This document shows, piece after piece, positions 22,871 through 31,274 of a DNA stretch of 33,326 bases. Below the pieces are notes generated by a model. The model had not been told where the DNA came from. It ran no database searches and saw nothing but the letters and a program-made list of their open reading frames with translations. The first letter of the stretch is position 1, and each line of letters starts with the position of its first letter. The DNA comes from an uncultured bacterium (GTDB lineage Bacteria > Bacteroidota > Bacteroidia > Bacteroidales > Muribaculaceae): positions 1 to 33,326 of the forward strand of contig CAJMNI010000026.1 of the NCBI GenBank assembly GCA_905214735.1, in the 5' to 3' direction. The position numbers and the translations under genes are program-made.

Positions 22871-24124
22871 ATGGGAAAGAAACTTCTCGTGATCGGAGGG
22901 GGCGGACGTTGCCACGCCATCGTCGACGCCCTCGCCCGCTCCCCGCAGGTGGAGAAGATCTACTGCGCCCCGGGCAACGCCGGCACGGCTGAACTGGCCG
23001 AGTCGGTTCCCCTCATGGTGAACGACATCGACAACCTGCTTCTCTTCGTCAAGGATAACGGCGTCGACCTGACCGTTGTCGGTCCGGAAGACCCGCTGGC
23101 CGCCGGAATCGTCGACCGTTTCCGTGAGGCAGGTCTCCGCATCTTCGGCCCGACAAAGGCCGCCGCCCGGATCGAAAGCTCCAAGGAGTTTGCCAAAGAC
23201 CTCATGGCGCGCCACGGAGTGCCGACCGCCGCTTACCGCACCTTCGACAACTATGAGGAGGCGGCAGCCTATGTGAAGGCCGGCCCGGTTCCGGTGGTGA
23301 TCAAATACGACGGACTCGCCGCCGGCAAAGGTGTGGTCGTGGCCCTGACATATAAGGAGGCCGACGACGCACTCCGCGACATGCTCCTCGACGACCGCTT
23401 CGGCAAGGGGCGCGTAGTGGTGGAGGAATTCCTCGACGGCCCTGAGTTCTCCTTCATGTGCCTTGTCAACGGCACGAAGATCTATCCGCTGGCTATAGCC
23501 CGCGACCACAAACGCGCCTTCGACAACGACCGCGGCCCCAACACCGGCGGCATGGGCGCCTACTCGCCGGTGCCCTTCGTCACCGACGAGATCCGCGACC
23601 GCGCCCTCGAGACAATCATCCGCCCCGTAGCCAAGGCCATGGTTGAGGAGGGTTACCCCTTCACCGGAGTACTCTACGGCGGCCTGATCCTCACGAAGGA
23701 TGGCCCGAAGGTGATCGAGTTCAACGCCCGCTTCGGTGATCCTGAGACGGAGGTTGTGCTTCCCCGCATCGAAAGCGACTTTTTCGAGCTGCTCGACGCC
23801 GCCGTCGACGGCCGCGACTGCACCCCGACATGGAGTCCCGACACTTATCTGGGCATCGTGCTCGCCTCGAAAGGTTACCCCGGCAAATACACCAAGGGGA
23901 ACATCATCCGGGGCATCGACAAGGCCGGAAAGGTCTATCACATGGGCACCAAGCGCCAGGATGGTGAAATCCTTTCTGTCGGAGGCCGCGTGCTGATGGT
24001 GATCGCCAACGCCCCCACGCTCGACGAAGCCCGCCGCAAAGCCCTGATACAGGCCGAGCAGATCGACTGCCCCGCCCTCTTCCACCGCAACGACATCGGT
24101 GCCGCAGAAGCCTGCGCCCGCTGA
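22871..24124 (+). CDS. purD: Phosphoribosylamine-glycine ligase (GAR synthetase)
   Basis: It joins phosphoribosylamine and glycine with ATP. The 417-residue ATP-grasp protein starts MGKKLLVIGGGGRCHAI (GGGGR replaces the more usual GGGGREHA, His retained). VVGPEDPL, VIKYDGLAAGKGV and NRGPNTGGMG-like DNDRGPNTGGMGAYSP are family motifs, and FNARFGDPETEVVLP is the metal and ATP site. It is cotranscribed with purH. Confidence 0.96.
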   Translation: MGKKLLVIGGGGRCHAIVDALARSPQVEKIYCAPGNAGTAELAESVPLMVNDIDNLLLFVKDNGVDLTVVGPEDPLAAGIVDRFREAGLRIFGPTKAAARIESSKEFAKDLMARHGVPTAAYRTFDNYEEAAAYVKAGPVPVVIKYDGLAAGKGVVVALTYKEADDALRDMLLDDRFGKGRVVVEEFLDGPEFSFMCLVNGTKIYPLAIARDHKRAFDNDRGPNTGGMGAYSPVPFVTDEIRDRALETIIRPVAKAMVEEGYPFTGVLYGGLILTKDGPKVIEFNARFGDPETEVVLPRIESDFFELLDAAVDGRDCTPTWSPDTYLGIVLASKGYPGKYTKGNIIRGIDKAGKVYHMGTKRQDGEILSVGGRVLMVIANAPTLDEARRKALIQAEQIDCPALFHRNDIGAAEACAR

Positions 24125-24169
24125 TTTATCATTAGCAATAACCTAAAAACACTAAAAAAATCGCCCGAA

Positions 24170-25024
24170 ATGGACATCAGTGGTAAAGATTTAGCAAAAG
24201 AGATAAAGCAGTCGATCGCGGAGGAAGTGCCCGCGCTCGTGGAGAAATATGGCCGCGCCCCTCACCTGGCCGTGATTCTGGTGGGTGAAGACCCCGCAAG
24301 CCAGAGCTATGTGAAGTCGAAGGGGAAAGACGCCGAGCAGGTCGGCTACAAGTCGACCTCCATCCGTCTGCCCGAGGCCACTACCGAGGAGGAGCTCCTC
24401 AAGCTCATCGACTCGCTCAACAACGACGACACGGTCGACGGCATCCTGGTGCAGCTCCCGGTGCCGAAGCATATCGACGAGAACCGCGTGATCGAGGCAA
24501 TCAGCCATGAGAAAGACGTCGACGGTTTCCATCCCGCCAACGTCGCCGCCCTCTGGCAGAAGCGCGACTGCATCAAGCCCTGCACCCCGCAGGGAATCAT
24601 CCATCTGCTCGACAAGGCCGGAGTGGAAATCGCCGGCAAACGCGCCGTGGTGATCGGCCGCAGCAACATCGTCGGCCTTCCGATGGCCAAGCTGCTGCTC
24701 GACCGCAACGCTACGGTGACAATCGCCCACAGCCGCACCAAGAACCTCGCCGAACTGACACGCCAGGCCGAGATCCTCGTGGTGGCAATCGGCCGTCTCC
24801 GCTTCGTCACCAAGGATATGGTGGCTCCCGGAGCTGTGGTGATCGACGTCGGAGTGAACCGCGATCCCGAGACCGGCAAGCTCGCCGGCGACGTGGATTA
24901 CGCCGAAGTGGCTCCGATCGCCTCGGTGATCACACCGGTGCCCGGCGGCGTAGGCCCCATGACCCGCGCCTGCCTGATGGAGAACACCAAGCTCTGCTTC
25001 CTTAACAAAATGAACAAGAAGTAA
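24170..25024 (+). CDS. folD: Methylenetetrahydrofolate dehydrogenase / cyclohydrolase
   Basis: It interconverts 5,10-methylene-, methenyl- and 10-formyl-tetrahydrofolate with NAD(P). The 284-residue protein has the catalytic tyrosine-lysine pair in SYVKSKGKDAE, the DGILVQLPVPKH motif, and the Rossmann VIGRSNIVGLPMAKLL. The closing signature TPVPGGVGPMTRA is present. Its place inside the purine gene run fits a role in supplying formyl donor to PurH and to PurN elsewhere. purB follows 6 bp after the stop. Confidence 0.97.
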   Translation: MDISGKDLAKEIKQSIAEEVPALVEKYGRAPHLAVILVGEDPASQSYVKSKGKDAEQVGYKSTSIRLPEATTEEELLKLIDSLNNDDTVDGILVQLPVPKHIDENRVIEAISHEKDVDGFHPANVAALWQKRDCIKPCTPQGIIHLLDKAGVEIAGKRAVVIGRSNIVGLPMAKLLLDRNATVTIAHSRTKNLAELTRQAEILVVAIGRLRFVTKDMVAPGAVVIDVGVNRDPETGKLAGDVDYAEVAPIASVITPVPGGVGPMTRACLMENTKLCFLNKMNKK

Positions 25025-25030
25025 ATCAAA

Positions 25031-26326
25031 ATGATAGACCGCTATTCAAGGCCCGCTATGAGGGCCATCTGGACAGAAGAGAATAAATTCAACGCCTACC
25101 TGAAGGTGGAGATCCTCGCCGCCGAGGCATGGCGCGAGCTCGGCGTGGTGCCCGCCGCCGACGTGGAGCTCCTCTGGAAAAACGCCACCTTCAGCATCCC
25201 CCGCATCAAGGAGATCGAGGAGCAGACCCGCCACGACATCGTGGCCTTCACCCGCGCCGTGAGCGAGAGCCTCGGCGAGGAACGCAAATGGATCCACTAC
25301 GGCCTGACCTCGACCGACGTTGTCGACACCGCCAACGGATACCTTCTCAAGCAGGCCAACGACATCCTCCGCGCCGACCTGCGCAAATTCGCCGACATGC
25401 TCAAGAGCCAGGCGAAGAAATATAAATACACCCCCTGCATGGGCCGCACCCACGGCATACACGCCGACGTGACTTCGTTCGGACTGAAGTGGGTGCTCTG
25501 GTCGGCCGAGATGGAGCGCAACATCAAGCGCTTCGAGGAGGCCGCCCGCGGCGTGGAGGTCGGCAAGATTTCCGGCGCCGTCGGCAATTTCGCCAACATA
25601 CCTCCCTTCGTGCAGGATTATGTCTGCGAGCATCTCGGAATCCAGTCGGCCGACGTCTCCACCCAGGTGATCCAGCGCGACCGCCACGCATACTATATGG
25701 CCACCATCGCCCTGATCGGAGCCTCGATCGAGCAGATGGCCATGGAGGTGCGCGGCCTGCAACGCACAGAGGTCCACGAAGTCGAGGAGGCTTTCGGCAA
25801 AGGCCAGAAAGGCTCCAGCGCGATGCCCCATAAGAGAAACCCGATCGGCTCGGAAAACATGTGCGGCTGCGCCCGAGTGCTCCGCGGATACATGGCGACG
25901 GCCTACGAGAACGTGGCCCTCTGGCACGAGCGCGACATCTCCCACTCCGCCACCGAGCGCATCATCCTCCCCGACGCCACCGAACTGCTCGACTACATGC
26001 TCAACCGCATGGGCAACATCCTGGGCAACCTCACGGTGTTCGAGGAGCGCATGAAGCAGAACATCTATCTCACCAACGGAGTGATCTTCGCCCAGCGCGT
26101 GATGAACGCCCTGATCGCCAAAGGATTCGCCCGCGAGAAGGCTTACGACACAGTGCAGCCCATCGCTATGCGCGCCATGGCCGAGGGGAAACATTACGCC
26201 GACCTGCTCCGCGAAGACCCCACTGTCCGCGAGAACCTTTCCGATGAAGAACTTGACAATTGCTTCACGCTCGACTACTATATGAAGAACGTGGACTATA
26301 TCTTCAAGCGCAACAACATCGACTGA
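25031..26326 (+). CDS. purB: Adenylosuccinate lyase
   Basis: It releases fumarate from SAICAR (IMP route) and from adenylosuccinate (AMP route). The length is 431 residues. The fumarase/aspartase superfamily signature GSSAMPHKRNP lies near residue 262. HYGLTSTDVVDTA and GRTHGIHADVTSFG supply the other active-site segments, with the histidine of the latter as a catalytic base or acid. It starts MIDRYSRPAMRAIW, close to the family's usual N-terminus. Confidence 0.97.
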   Translation: MIDRYSRPAMRAIWTEENKFNAYLKVEILAAEAWRELGVVPAADVELLWKNATFSIPRIKEIEEQTRHDIVAFTRAVSESLGEERKWIHYGLTSTDVVDTANGYLLKQANDILRADLRKFADMLKSQAKKYKYTPCMGRTHGIHADVTSFGLKWVLWSAEMERNIKRFEEAARGVEVGKISGAVGNFANIPPFVQDYVCEHLGIQSADVSTQVIQRDRHAYYMATIALIGASIEQMAMEVRGLQRTEVHEVEEAFGKGQKGSSAMPHKRNPIGSENMCGCARVLRGYMATAYENVALWHERDISHSATERIILPDATELLDYMLNRMGNILGNLTVFEERMKQNIYLTNGVIFAQRVMNALIAKGFAREKAYDTVQPIAMRAMAEGKHYADLLREDPTVRENLSDEELDNCFTLDYYMKNVDYIFKRNNID

Positions 26327-26336
26327 CAGACTCCAC

Positions 26337-26392
26337 GGCGGGAGCGGCCGATTCCCGCTCCCGCCCGCCAATCACCCCGGCCCGCCGCCGGG
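26337..26392 (+). other. Two strong G/C hairpins between purB and purA
   Basis: GGCGGGAGCGG (26337-26347) pairs perfectly with CCGCTCCCGCC (26355-26365). CCCGGC (26376-26381) pairs with GCCGGG (26387-26392). There is no T tract after either, so termination is doubtful. They could reset transcript levels or mark an mRNA processing boundary before purA, which starts 36 nt downstream. No consensus promoter was found in this gap. Confidence 0.55.
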
Positions 26393-26428
26393 AGCTAAAA
26401 GCTTAAACATCAATAACATTATAAAAGA

Positions 26429-27724
26429 ATGTCTGAAACTCTTGTAGTTGTCGGCTCCCAATGGGGCGACGAAGGAAAAGGGAAAATCACCGACTACTTC
26501 GCAACCCGCGCCGACATGGTAGTGCGCTATCAGGGAGGAAACAACGCCGGCCACACCGTGGTGTTCGACGGTCAGAAATATTCCCTCCAGAGCATTCCCT
26601 CGGGAATCTTCAATCCGAAAACGGTCAACGTGATGGGCAACGGCATGGTGGTCAACCCGGTGTCGGTATGCGCCGAGCTCGACAAGCTCCACGACCGCGG
26701 CATCACCGATTATCAGCTCTTCATCTCCAACCGCGCCGCTATGGTAATGCCCTGGCATCCGATGCTCGACGGCGCCTACGAGAAAGGTAAGGGCGACAAG
26801 ATGATCGGCACCACCAAAAAGGGCATCGGCCCCGCCTACGCCGACAAATACAGCCGCGTCGGCCTCCGCATGGGCGACCTGCTCGAACCCGACTATTTCC
26901 GCGAGAGGCTCGAAGCCGCCCTCGACGTGAAAAACCGCGAGCTCGAGATGCTCGGCCTCGAGAAGTTTGACGCCGATCAGGTCTATGAGCAGTATATGGA
27001 GCTGGCCAAGCGCCTCGGCCCGATGATCTGCGACACTTCCGATCTCATCAACCGCGCCCTGCTCGAGGATGACAAGCGCATCCTCTTCGAGGGAGCGCAG
27101 GGCCAGATGCTCTGCATCGAGCACGGCACCTATCCCTTCGTGACGAGCTCCAGCCCGTCGGCCGCCTCAGTGCCCGTCGGCGCCGGCATCGCCCCGAAAT
27201 GGATCCGCAACGTCGTAGGCGTGGCCAAGGCTTACTGCACCCGCGTCGGCGCAGGCCCCTTCCCCACCGAGCTCTTCGACGAGATCGGCGACGGCATCCG
27301 CGAACGCGGCCATGAATACGGCACCGTCACAGGCCGTCCCCGCCGCGTCGGCTGGTTTGACGCCGTGGTAGGCCGCTACACAGCCCGCCTCGCCGGAACG
27401 ACCCACTGGGCAGTGATGCTCCTCGACGTCCTCTCCGGACTCGACACCATCAAGATCTGCACCGCCTACGAACTCGACGGCAAGCAGATCCAGACCCCGC
27501 CGAGCACCATCGCATCGCTCGCCCGCTGCAAGCCCGTATTTATCGAAATGCCCGGCTGGAAGGAGGATATCTCCGGCTGCCGCAAATTCGACGAACTCCC
27601 CGAGAACGCCAGGAACTATGTGCGCAAGCTCGAGGAGGTGACCGGAACTCCCGTCGGAATGATCTCCGTCGGCCCCGACCGCAAGCAGACCATCATCGTC
27701 GACAAGGCCCTCAACAATTTCTAA
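26429..27724 (+). CDS. purA: Adenylosuccinate synthetase
   Basis: It adds aspartate to IMP using GTP, the first step to AMP. The 431-residue protein opens with the P-loop GSQWGDEGKGK (residues 9-19) and then GGNNAGHT. GTTKKGIGPAYADK and VGAGPFPTEL follow, and the C-terminal TGRPRRVGWFD is characteristic. An A-rich stretch ATTATAAAAGA precedes the ATG. With purB just upstream, the two steps from IMP to AMP are encoded side by side. Confidence 0.97.
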   Translation: MSETLVVVGSQWGDEGKGKITDYFATRADMVVRYQGGNNAGHTVVFDGQKYSLQSIPSGIFNPKTVNVMGNGMVVNPVSVCAELDKLHDRGITDYQLFISNRAAMVMPWHPMLDGAYEKGKGDKMIGTTKKGIGPAYADKYSRVGLRMGDLLEPDYFRERLEAALDVKNRELEMLGLEKFDADQVYEQYMELAKRLGPMICDTSDLINRALLEDDKRILFEGAQGQMLCIEHGTYPFVTSSSPSAASVPVGAGIAPKWIRNVVGVAKAYCTRVGAGPFPTELFDEIGDGIRERGHEYGTVTGRPRRVGWFDAVVGRYTARLAGTTHWAVMLLDVLSGLDTIKICTAYELDGKQIQTPPSTIASLARCKPVFIEMPGWKEDISGCRKFDELPENARNYVRKLEEVTGTPVGMISVGPDRKQTIIVDKALNNF

Positions 27725-27732
27725 ATCCTTCA

Positions 27733-27790
27733 CCGGGCGGACCGTCGCCCGGCAGGAATATTTCCAATTACTAATTGATAATTACCAATT
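27733..27790 (+). other. Hairpin and AATT-type repeats before guaB
   Basis: CCGGGCG (27733-27739) pairs with CGCCCGG (27746-27752) over a 6-nt loop without a following T tract. From 27766 to 27790 there are four spaced copies of AATT-containing words (CCAATTACTAATTGATAATTACCAATTG), a further low-complexity A/T-rich spacer before a start codon. Confidence 0.5.
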
Positions 27791-27800
27791 GACAAAACAT

Positions 27801-29273
27801 ATGTCATTTATAGAAGATAAAATCGCCCAGGAGGGCATCACGTTCGACGACGTGCTCCTCGTGCCGGCCTTTTCGGAGGTGACCCCCGACAAGGTTAAAC
27901 TCCACACCCGCTTCTCGCGCCACATCACGCTCAACATCCCCGTGGTGTCGGCAGCGATGGACACCGTGACCGAGGCTCCTCTCGCCATCGCCATCGCCCG
28001 CGAGGGTGGCATCGGTGTGATCCATAAGAACATGAGCATCGAGGCGCAGGCCGCCCAGGTGCGCAAGGTGAAACGCGCCGATTCGGGAATGATCTACGAC
28101 CCGGTGACCATCACCCGCGACAAGAGCGTGGCCGACGCGCTGCGTCTGATGCGCGAGAACCGCATCGGCGGCATCCCCGTGATCGACGACGACCGCCATC
28201 TGATCGGAATCGTCACCAACCGCGACCTCCGCTTCCAGAAAGACCTCTCCCTCCCGGTGGAGAAGGTGATGACCTGCGAGAACCTCGTCACGACCAAAAA
28301 CGCCGACATGGACGAGGCCGCCCAGATCCTTCTGGAAAACAAGATCGAGAAGCTCCCGGTGGTCGACGACGAGAATCATCTTGTCGGTCTGATCACCTAC
28401 CGCGACATCACGAAGATCCTTGAATTCCCCAACGCCTGCAAAGACAGCAAGGGACGTCTTCGCGTGGCAGCCGGCGTGGGCGTGACCCGCGACACCCTTC
28501 AGCGCGTCGCTGCCCTCGTGGAGAACGGCGTCGACGCAGTGGTGATCGACACGGCCCACGGCCATTCGGCCAACGTGGTGCGCACGCTCAAGGCCGTGAA
28601 GGAGGCTTATCCCGATCTCGATGTGGTGGTCGGCAATATCGCAACCGCCGAGGCCGCCAAGTTCCTCGTTGAGGCCGGAGCCGACGGCATCAAGGTCGGC
28701 ATCGGCCCGGGTTCGATCTGCACCACCCGCATCGTGGCCGGCGTGGGTGTGCCCCAGCTCACGGCCATCTACGACGCCTCGACTGCGGCTCACTTAGCCG
28801 GAGTGCCGGTGATCGCCGACGGCGGTCTCCGCTATTCGGGCGACGTGGTGAAAGCCCTCGCCGCCGGCGGCGACTGCGTGATGATGGGCTCGATGCTCGC
28901 CGGAGTGGAGGAATCTCCCGGCGAAACGATCATCTACAACGGCCGTAAGTTCAAGGCTTATCGCGGCATGGGTTCGGTCGAGGCAATGCAGGCCGGCTCG
29001 AAAGACCGCTATTTCCAGGGCGACCAGATGGACACCAACAAGCTCGTGCCCGAAGGAATCGTGGCCCGCGTGCCCTATAAGGGCTCGCTCTCCGAGACCG
29101 TCTACCAGCTCATCGGCGGACTCCGCTCCGGCATGGGCTACTGCGGCGCCCGCGACATCGAGGCTCTCCACGGCGCCAAGTTCGTGAGAATCACCTCGGC
29201 CGGCGTGATCGAGAACCATCCCCACGACGTGACCATCACCAAAGAAGCTCCCAACTATTCACCGGGCAATTAA
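27801..29273 (+). CDS. guaB: IMP dehydrogenase
   Basis: It oxidises IMP to XMP with NAD+, the committed step to GMP. The barrel starts GITFDDVLLVPAFSEV, and a pair of CBS domains is inserted at about 95-215 (IGGIPVIDDDRHLIGIVTNRD and KLPVVDDENHLVGLITYRD). The catalytic loop GPGSICTTR carries Cys307, and YRGMGSVEAM and GVEGRVPYKG-like GIVARVPYKGSLSE close the active site. From ATG 27801 it has 490 residues, the family length. An upstream TTG at 27789 is less likely because it lies in the repeat spacer. guaA follows after 21 bp. Confidence 0.97.
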   Translation: MSFIEDKIAQEGITFDDVLLVPAFSEVTPDKVKLHTRFSRHITLNIPVVSAAMDTVTEAPLAIAIAREGGIGVIHKNMSIEAQAAQVRKVKRADSGMIYDPVTITRDKSVADALRLMRENRIGGIPVIDDDRHLIGIVTNRDLRFQKDLSLPVEKVMTCENLVTTKNADMDEAAQILLENKIEKLPVVDDENHLVGLITYRDITKILEFPNACKDSKGRLRVAAGVGVTRDTLQRVAALVENGVDAVVIDTAHGHSANVVRTLKAVKEAYPDLDVVVGNIATAEAAKFLVEAGADGIKVGIGPGSICTTRIVAGVGVPQLTAIYDASTAAHLAGVPVIADGGLRYSGDVVKALAAGGDCVMMGSMLAGVEESPGETIIYNGRKFKAYRGMGSVEAMQAGSKDRYFQGDQMDTNKLVPEGIVARVPYKGSLSETVYQLIGGLRSGMGYCGARDIEALHGAKFVRITSAGVIENHPHDVTITKEAPNYSPGN

Positions 29274-29294
29274 TCCCCCCGGATATTCAAGAAC

Positions 29295-30821
29295 ATGGAA
29301 AAAATACTCATCATAGATTTCGGATCGCAGTATACCCAGCTGATCGCGCGCCGAGTGCGCGAGCTCAACGTCTACTGCGAGATCCATCCCTTCAACCATC
29401 TGCCGGAGATCGACCCCGACGTGAAGGGCGTGATTCTGTCGGGAAGCCCGTCGTCGGTGCGCGACGCCGACTCGCCGCGCCTCGACCTGAGCGCGATCAA
29501 GGGGAAACTCCCGCTGCTCGGCGTCTGCTACGGCGCCCAGCTCCTCGCCCAGGAATATGGCGGCGAGGTGAAAGGGGCCCCGAGCCGCGAATATGGACGC
29601 GCGATGCTGACTGTGGTCCGTCCCGAAGACCCGCTGATGAAGGAACTCCCTTCCCCCACTCAGGTCTGGATGTCGCATGGCGACACCATCGTGTCGGTGC
29701 CCGCGAACTACGAGATCATCGGCTCGACAGAGCATGTGCGCGTGGCCGCCTACCATATCGGCGGCGAGCAGACCTGGGGAATCCAGTTCCACCCGGAAGT
29801 GTTCCACTCCACCGACGGCCCGGTGCTGCTCCGCAATTTCGTGATTGGCATCTGCGGATGCTCGGGCACATGGAGCCCGGCTTCCTTTATCGACACGACG
29901 GTGGCCGAGCTGAAGGAGAAGATCGGCGACGACAAAGTGATCCTCGGCCTCTCGGGAGGCGTGGATTCGTCGGTGGCCGCCGTGCTGATGCACAAGGCCA
30001 TCGGAAGCAACCTGCACTGCATCTTCGTCAACAACGGCCTTCTGCGCGCCAACGAGTTTGAGGATGTGCTCGCCTCCTACAAGGGGATGGGCCTCAACGT
30101 GACGGGCGTCGACGCTTCGCAGCGTTTCTACGCCGACCTGAAGGGCGTTACCGACCCGGAGCAGAAGCGCAAGATCATCGGCCGCGATTTCGTGGAGGTG
30201 TTCAACGCCGAGGCGAAGAAGGTGGAGGGTGCGCGCTGGCTCGGCCAGGGCACCATCTATCCCGACGTGATCGAGAGCTGCTCGGTGAAGGGTCCGTCGG
30301 CCACTATCAAGAGCCACCACAACGTGGGCGGTCTCCCGAAGGAGATGAACCTGAAGGTTGTGGAGCCTCTGCGTCTGCTCTTCAAGGATGAGGTGCGCCG
30401 CGTGGGCCGCGCCCTGGAGATCGACCCCAAGCTTCTGGGCCGCCATCCTTTCCCGGGCCCGGGTCTCGGCATCCGTATCCTCGGCGAGGTGACGGAGGCG
30501 AAGGTAAAGGTGCTCCAGGCAGCCGACAAGATTTTCATCGACAACCTGCGCGAGTCGGGTTGGTATGACAAGGTTTGGCAGGCGGGCGTGATGCTTCTGC
30601 CCGTGCAGAGCGTCGGCGTGATGGGTGACGAACGCACCTACGAAAGCTGCTGCGCCCTCCGCGCCGTGATCTCCACCGACGGCATGACAGCCGACTGGGT
30701 GCATCTCCCCTACGAGCTCCTGGCCAAGACGAGCAACGAGATAATCAACAAAGTGCGCGGCATCAACCGCGTAGTCTACGACATCTCCTCAAAGCCGCCG
30801 GCCACCATCGAGTGGGAATAA
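29295..30821 (+). CDS. guaA: GMP synthase (glutamine-hydrolysing)
   Basis: It aminates XMP to GMP using glutamine and ATP. The N-terminal class I glutaminase has Cys78 in GVCYGAQLL and the His/Glu pair in QFHPEVFHS. The ATP pyrophosphatase domain has LGLSGGVDSSV near residue 220. The C-terminal dimerisation domain contains RHPFPGPGLGIRILGE and ends KPPATIEWE, the universal GuaA ending. The 508 residues are slightly short of the usual 515-525. It is the last gene of the nucleotide run; after it, base composition drops sharply. Confidence 0.97.
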   Translation: MEKILIIDFGSQYTQLIARRVRELNVYCEIHPFNHLPEIDPDVKGVILSGSPSSVRDADSPRLDLSAIKGKLPLLGVCYGAQLLAQEYGGEVKGAPSREYGRAMLTVVRPEDPLMKELPSPTQVWMSHGDTIVSVPANYEIIGSTEHVRVAAYHIGGEQTWGIQFHPEVFHSTDGPVLLRNFVIGICGCSGTWSPASFIDTTVAELKEKIGDDKVILGLSGGVDSSVAAVLMHKAIGSNLHCIFVNNGLLRANEFEDVLASYKGMGLNVTGVDASQRFYADLKGVTDPEQKRKIIGRDFVEVFNAEAKKVEGARWLGQGTIYPDVIESCSVKGPSATIKSHHNVGGLPKEMNLKVVEPLRLLFKDEVRRVGRALEIDPKLLGRHPFPGPGLGIRILGEVTEAKVKVLQAADKIFIDNLRESGWYDKVWQAGVMLLPVQSVGVMGDERTYESCCALRAVISTDGMTADWVHLPYELLAKTSNEIINKVRGINRVVYDISSKPPATIEWE

Positions 30822-30830
30822 GCAAGAATT

Positions 30831-30960
30831 TTGAATTTGGAATGTTGAAATAATTTTGAATGTGGAATGTTGAATTTTGAATTAACGATTCGGCATTCCA
30901 CATTCAAAATTCAATTAGCATCCAAAATTGATCAAAGCTAAAATTCAAAATTCAAAATTC
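30831..30960 (+). repeat. Heptamer-rich inverted repeat after guaA
   Basis: TTGAATT/TGGAATG heptamers on the left and AAAATTC heptamers (three exact copies, 30940-30960) on the right are reverse complements. They form a perfect 18-bp stem (30852-30869 with 30894-30911) with a 24-nt loop. It starts 9 nt after the guaA stop. It could act as a terminator-like or 3'-protecting structure, but no T tract follows. Confidence 0.65.
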
Positions 30961-30968
30961 GTTATGGA

Positions 30969-31017
30969 TATCGCAATTTATCGCAATTTATCGCAATATT
31001 GCGATAAATTAGATTTG
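30969..31017 (+). promoter_or_regulatory. Perfect 26-bp palindrome with tandem half-sites inside a candidate promoter
   Basis: TATCGCAATT occurs twice in direct repeat (30969-30988), followed by TATCGCAATA and then its inverse. Together 30985-31010 is a perfect palindrome with half-site AATTTATCGCAAT. A TAGATTTG box (31010-31017) follows. With TTTA at 30987-30990 and a 19-nt spacer it forms a candidate promoter reading towards the ATPase gene, and the palindrome covers the spacer. A repressor operator is the simplest reading. A regulatory protein for it is not visible. Confidence 0.5.
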
Positions 31018-31162
31018 AGCTATACAAATCCGAACTAATCGGCAAATTCCGTTTTTACATCTTTCATTATTGATTATTGCATTCCGTGAGCAAAGATTCG
31101 GTCGGCAGGCTGCTCCCGGGGACTCATCGGATTCGGGCAAATATTTTCATGAATTTTGCCGT

Positions 31163-31209
31163 GAAATGGTTCCCTAAGTCCCAAAATTTTGGGGTTAGGG
31201 AACCATTTC
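31163..31209. repeat. Nested palindrome upstream of the ATPase promoter
   Basis: A 15-bp perfect outer stem (31163-31177 with 31195-31209, GAAATGGTTCCCTAA and its complement) encloses a 14-bp perfect palindrome (CCCAAAATTTTGGG, 31180-31193). It lies 12 nt before the -33 box of the next promoter. It may be an operator, a dispersed palindromic repeat, or an end signal for upstream transcription. Confidence 0.65.
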
Positions 31210-31221
31210 GTTGACATTTCG

Positions 31222-31253
31222 TTTGATTATACAATTATAAATCATTATATTTG
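31222..31253 (+). promoter_or_regulatory. Promoter of the ATPase gene
   Basis: TTTG, exactly 20 nt, then TATATTTG is a full match to the Bacteroidota consensus. Transcription would start near 31259, leaving a leader of about 15 nt before ATG 31275. Confidence 0.8.
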
Positions 31254-31274
31254 CATGTCGTAATTAGATTAATA

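Noticed and set aside
30969..31010. Tandem TATCGCAATT units as iterons of a replication origin
   Set aside because: There are only three direct units, no DnaA-box cluster and no replication gene; a promoter operator fits the position better.
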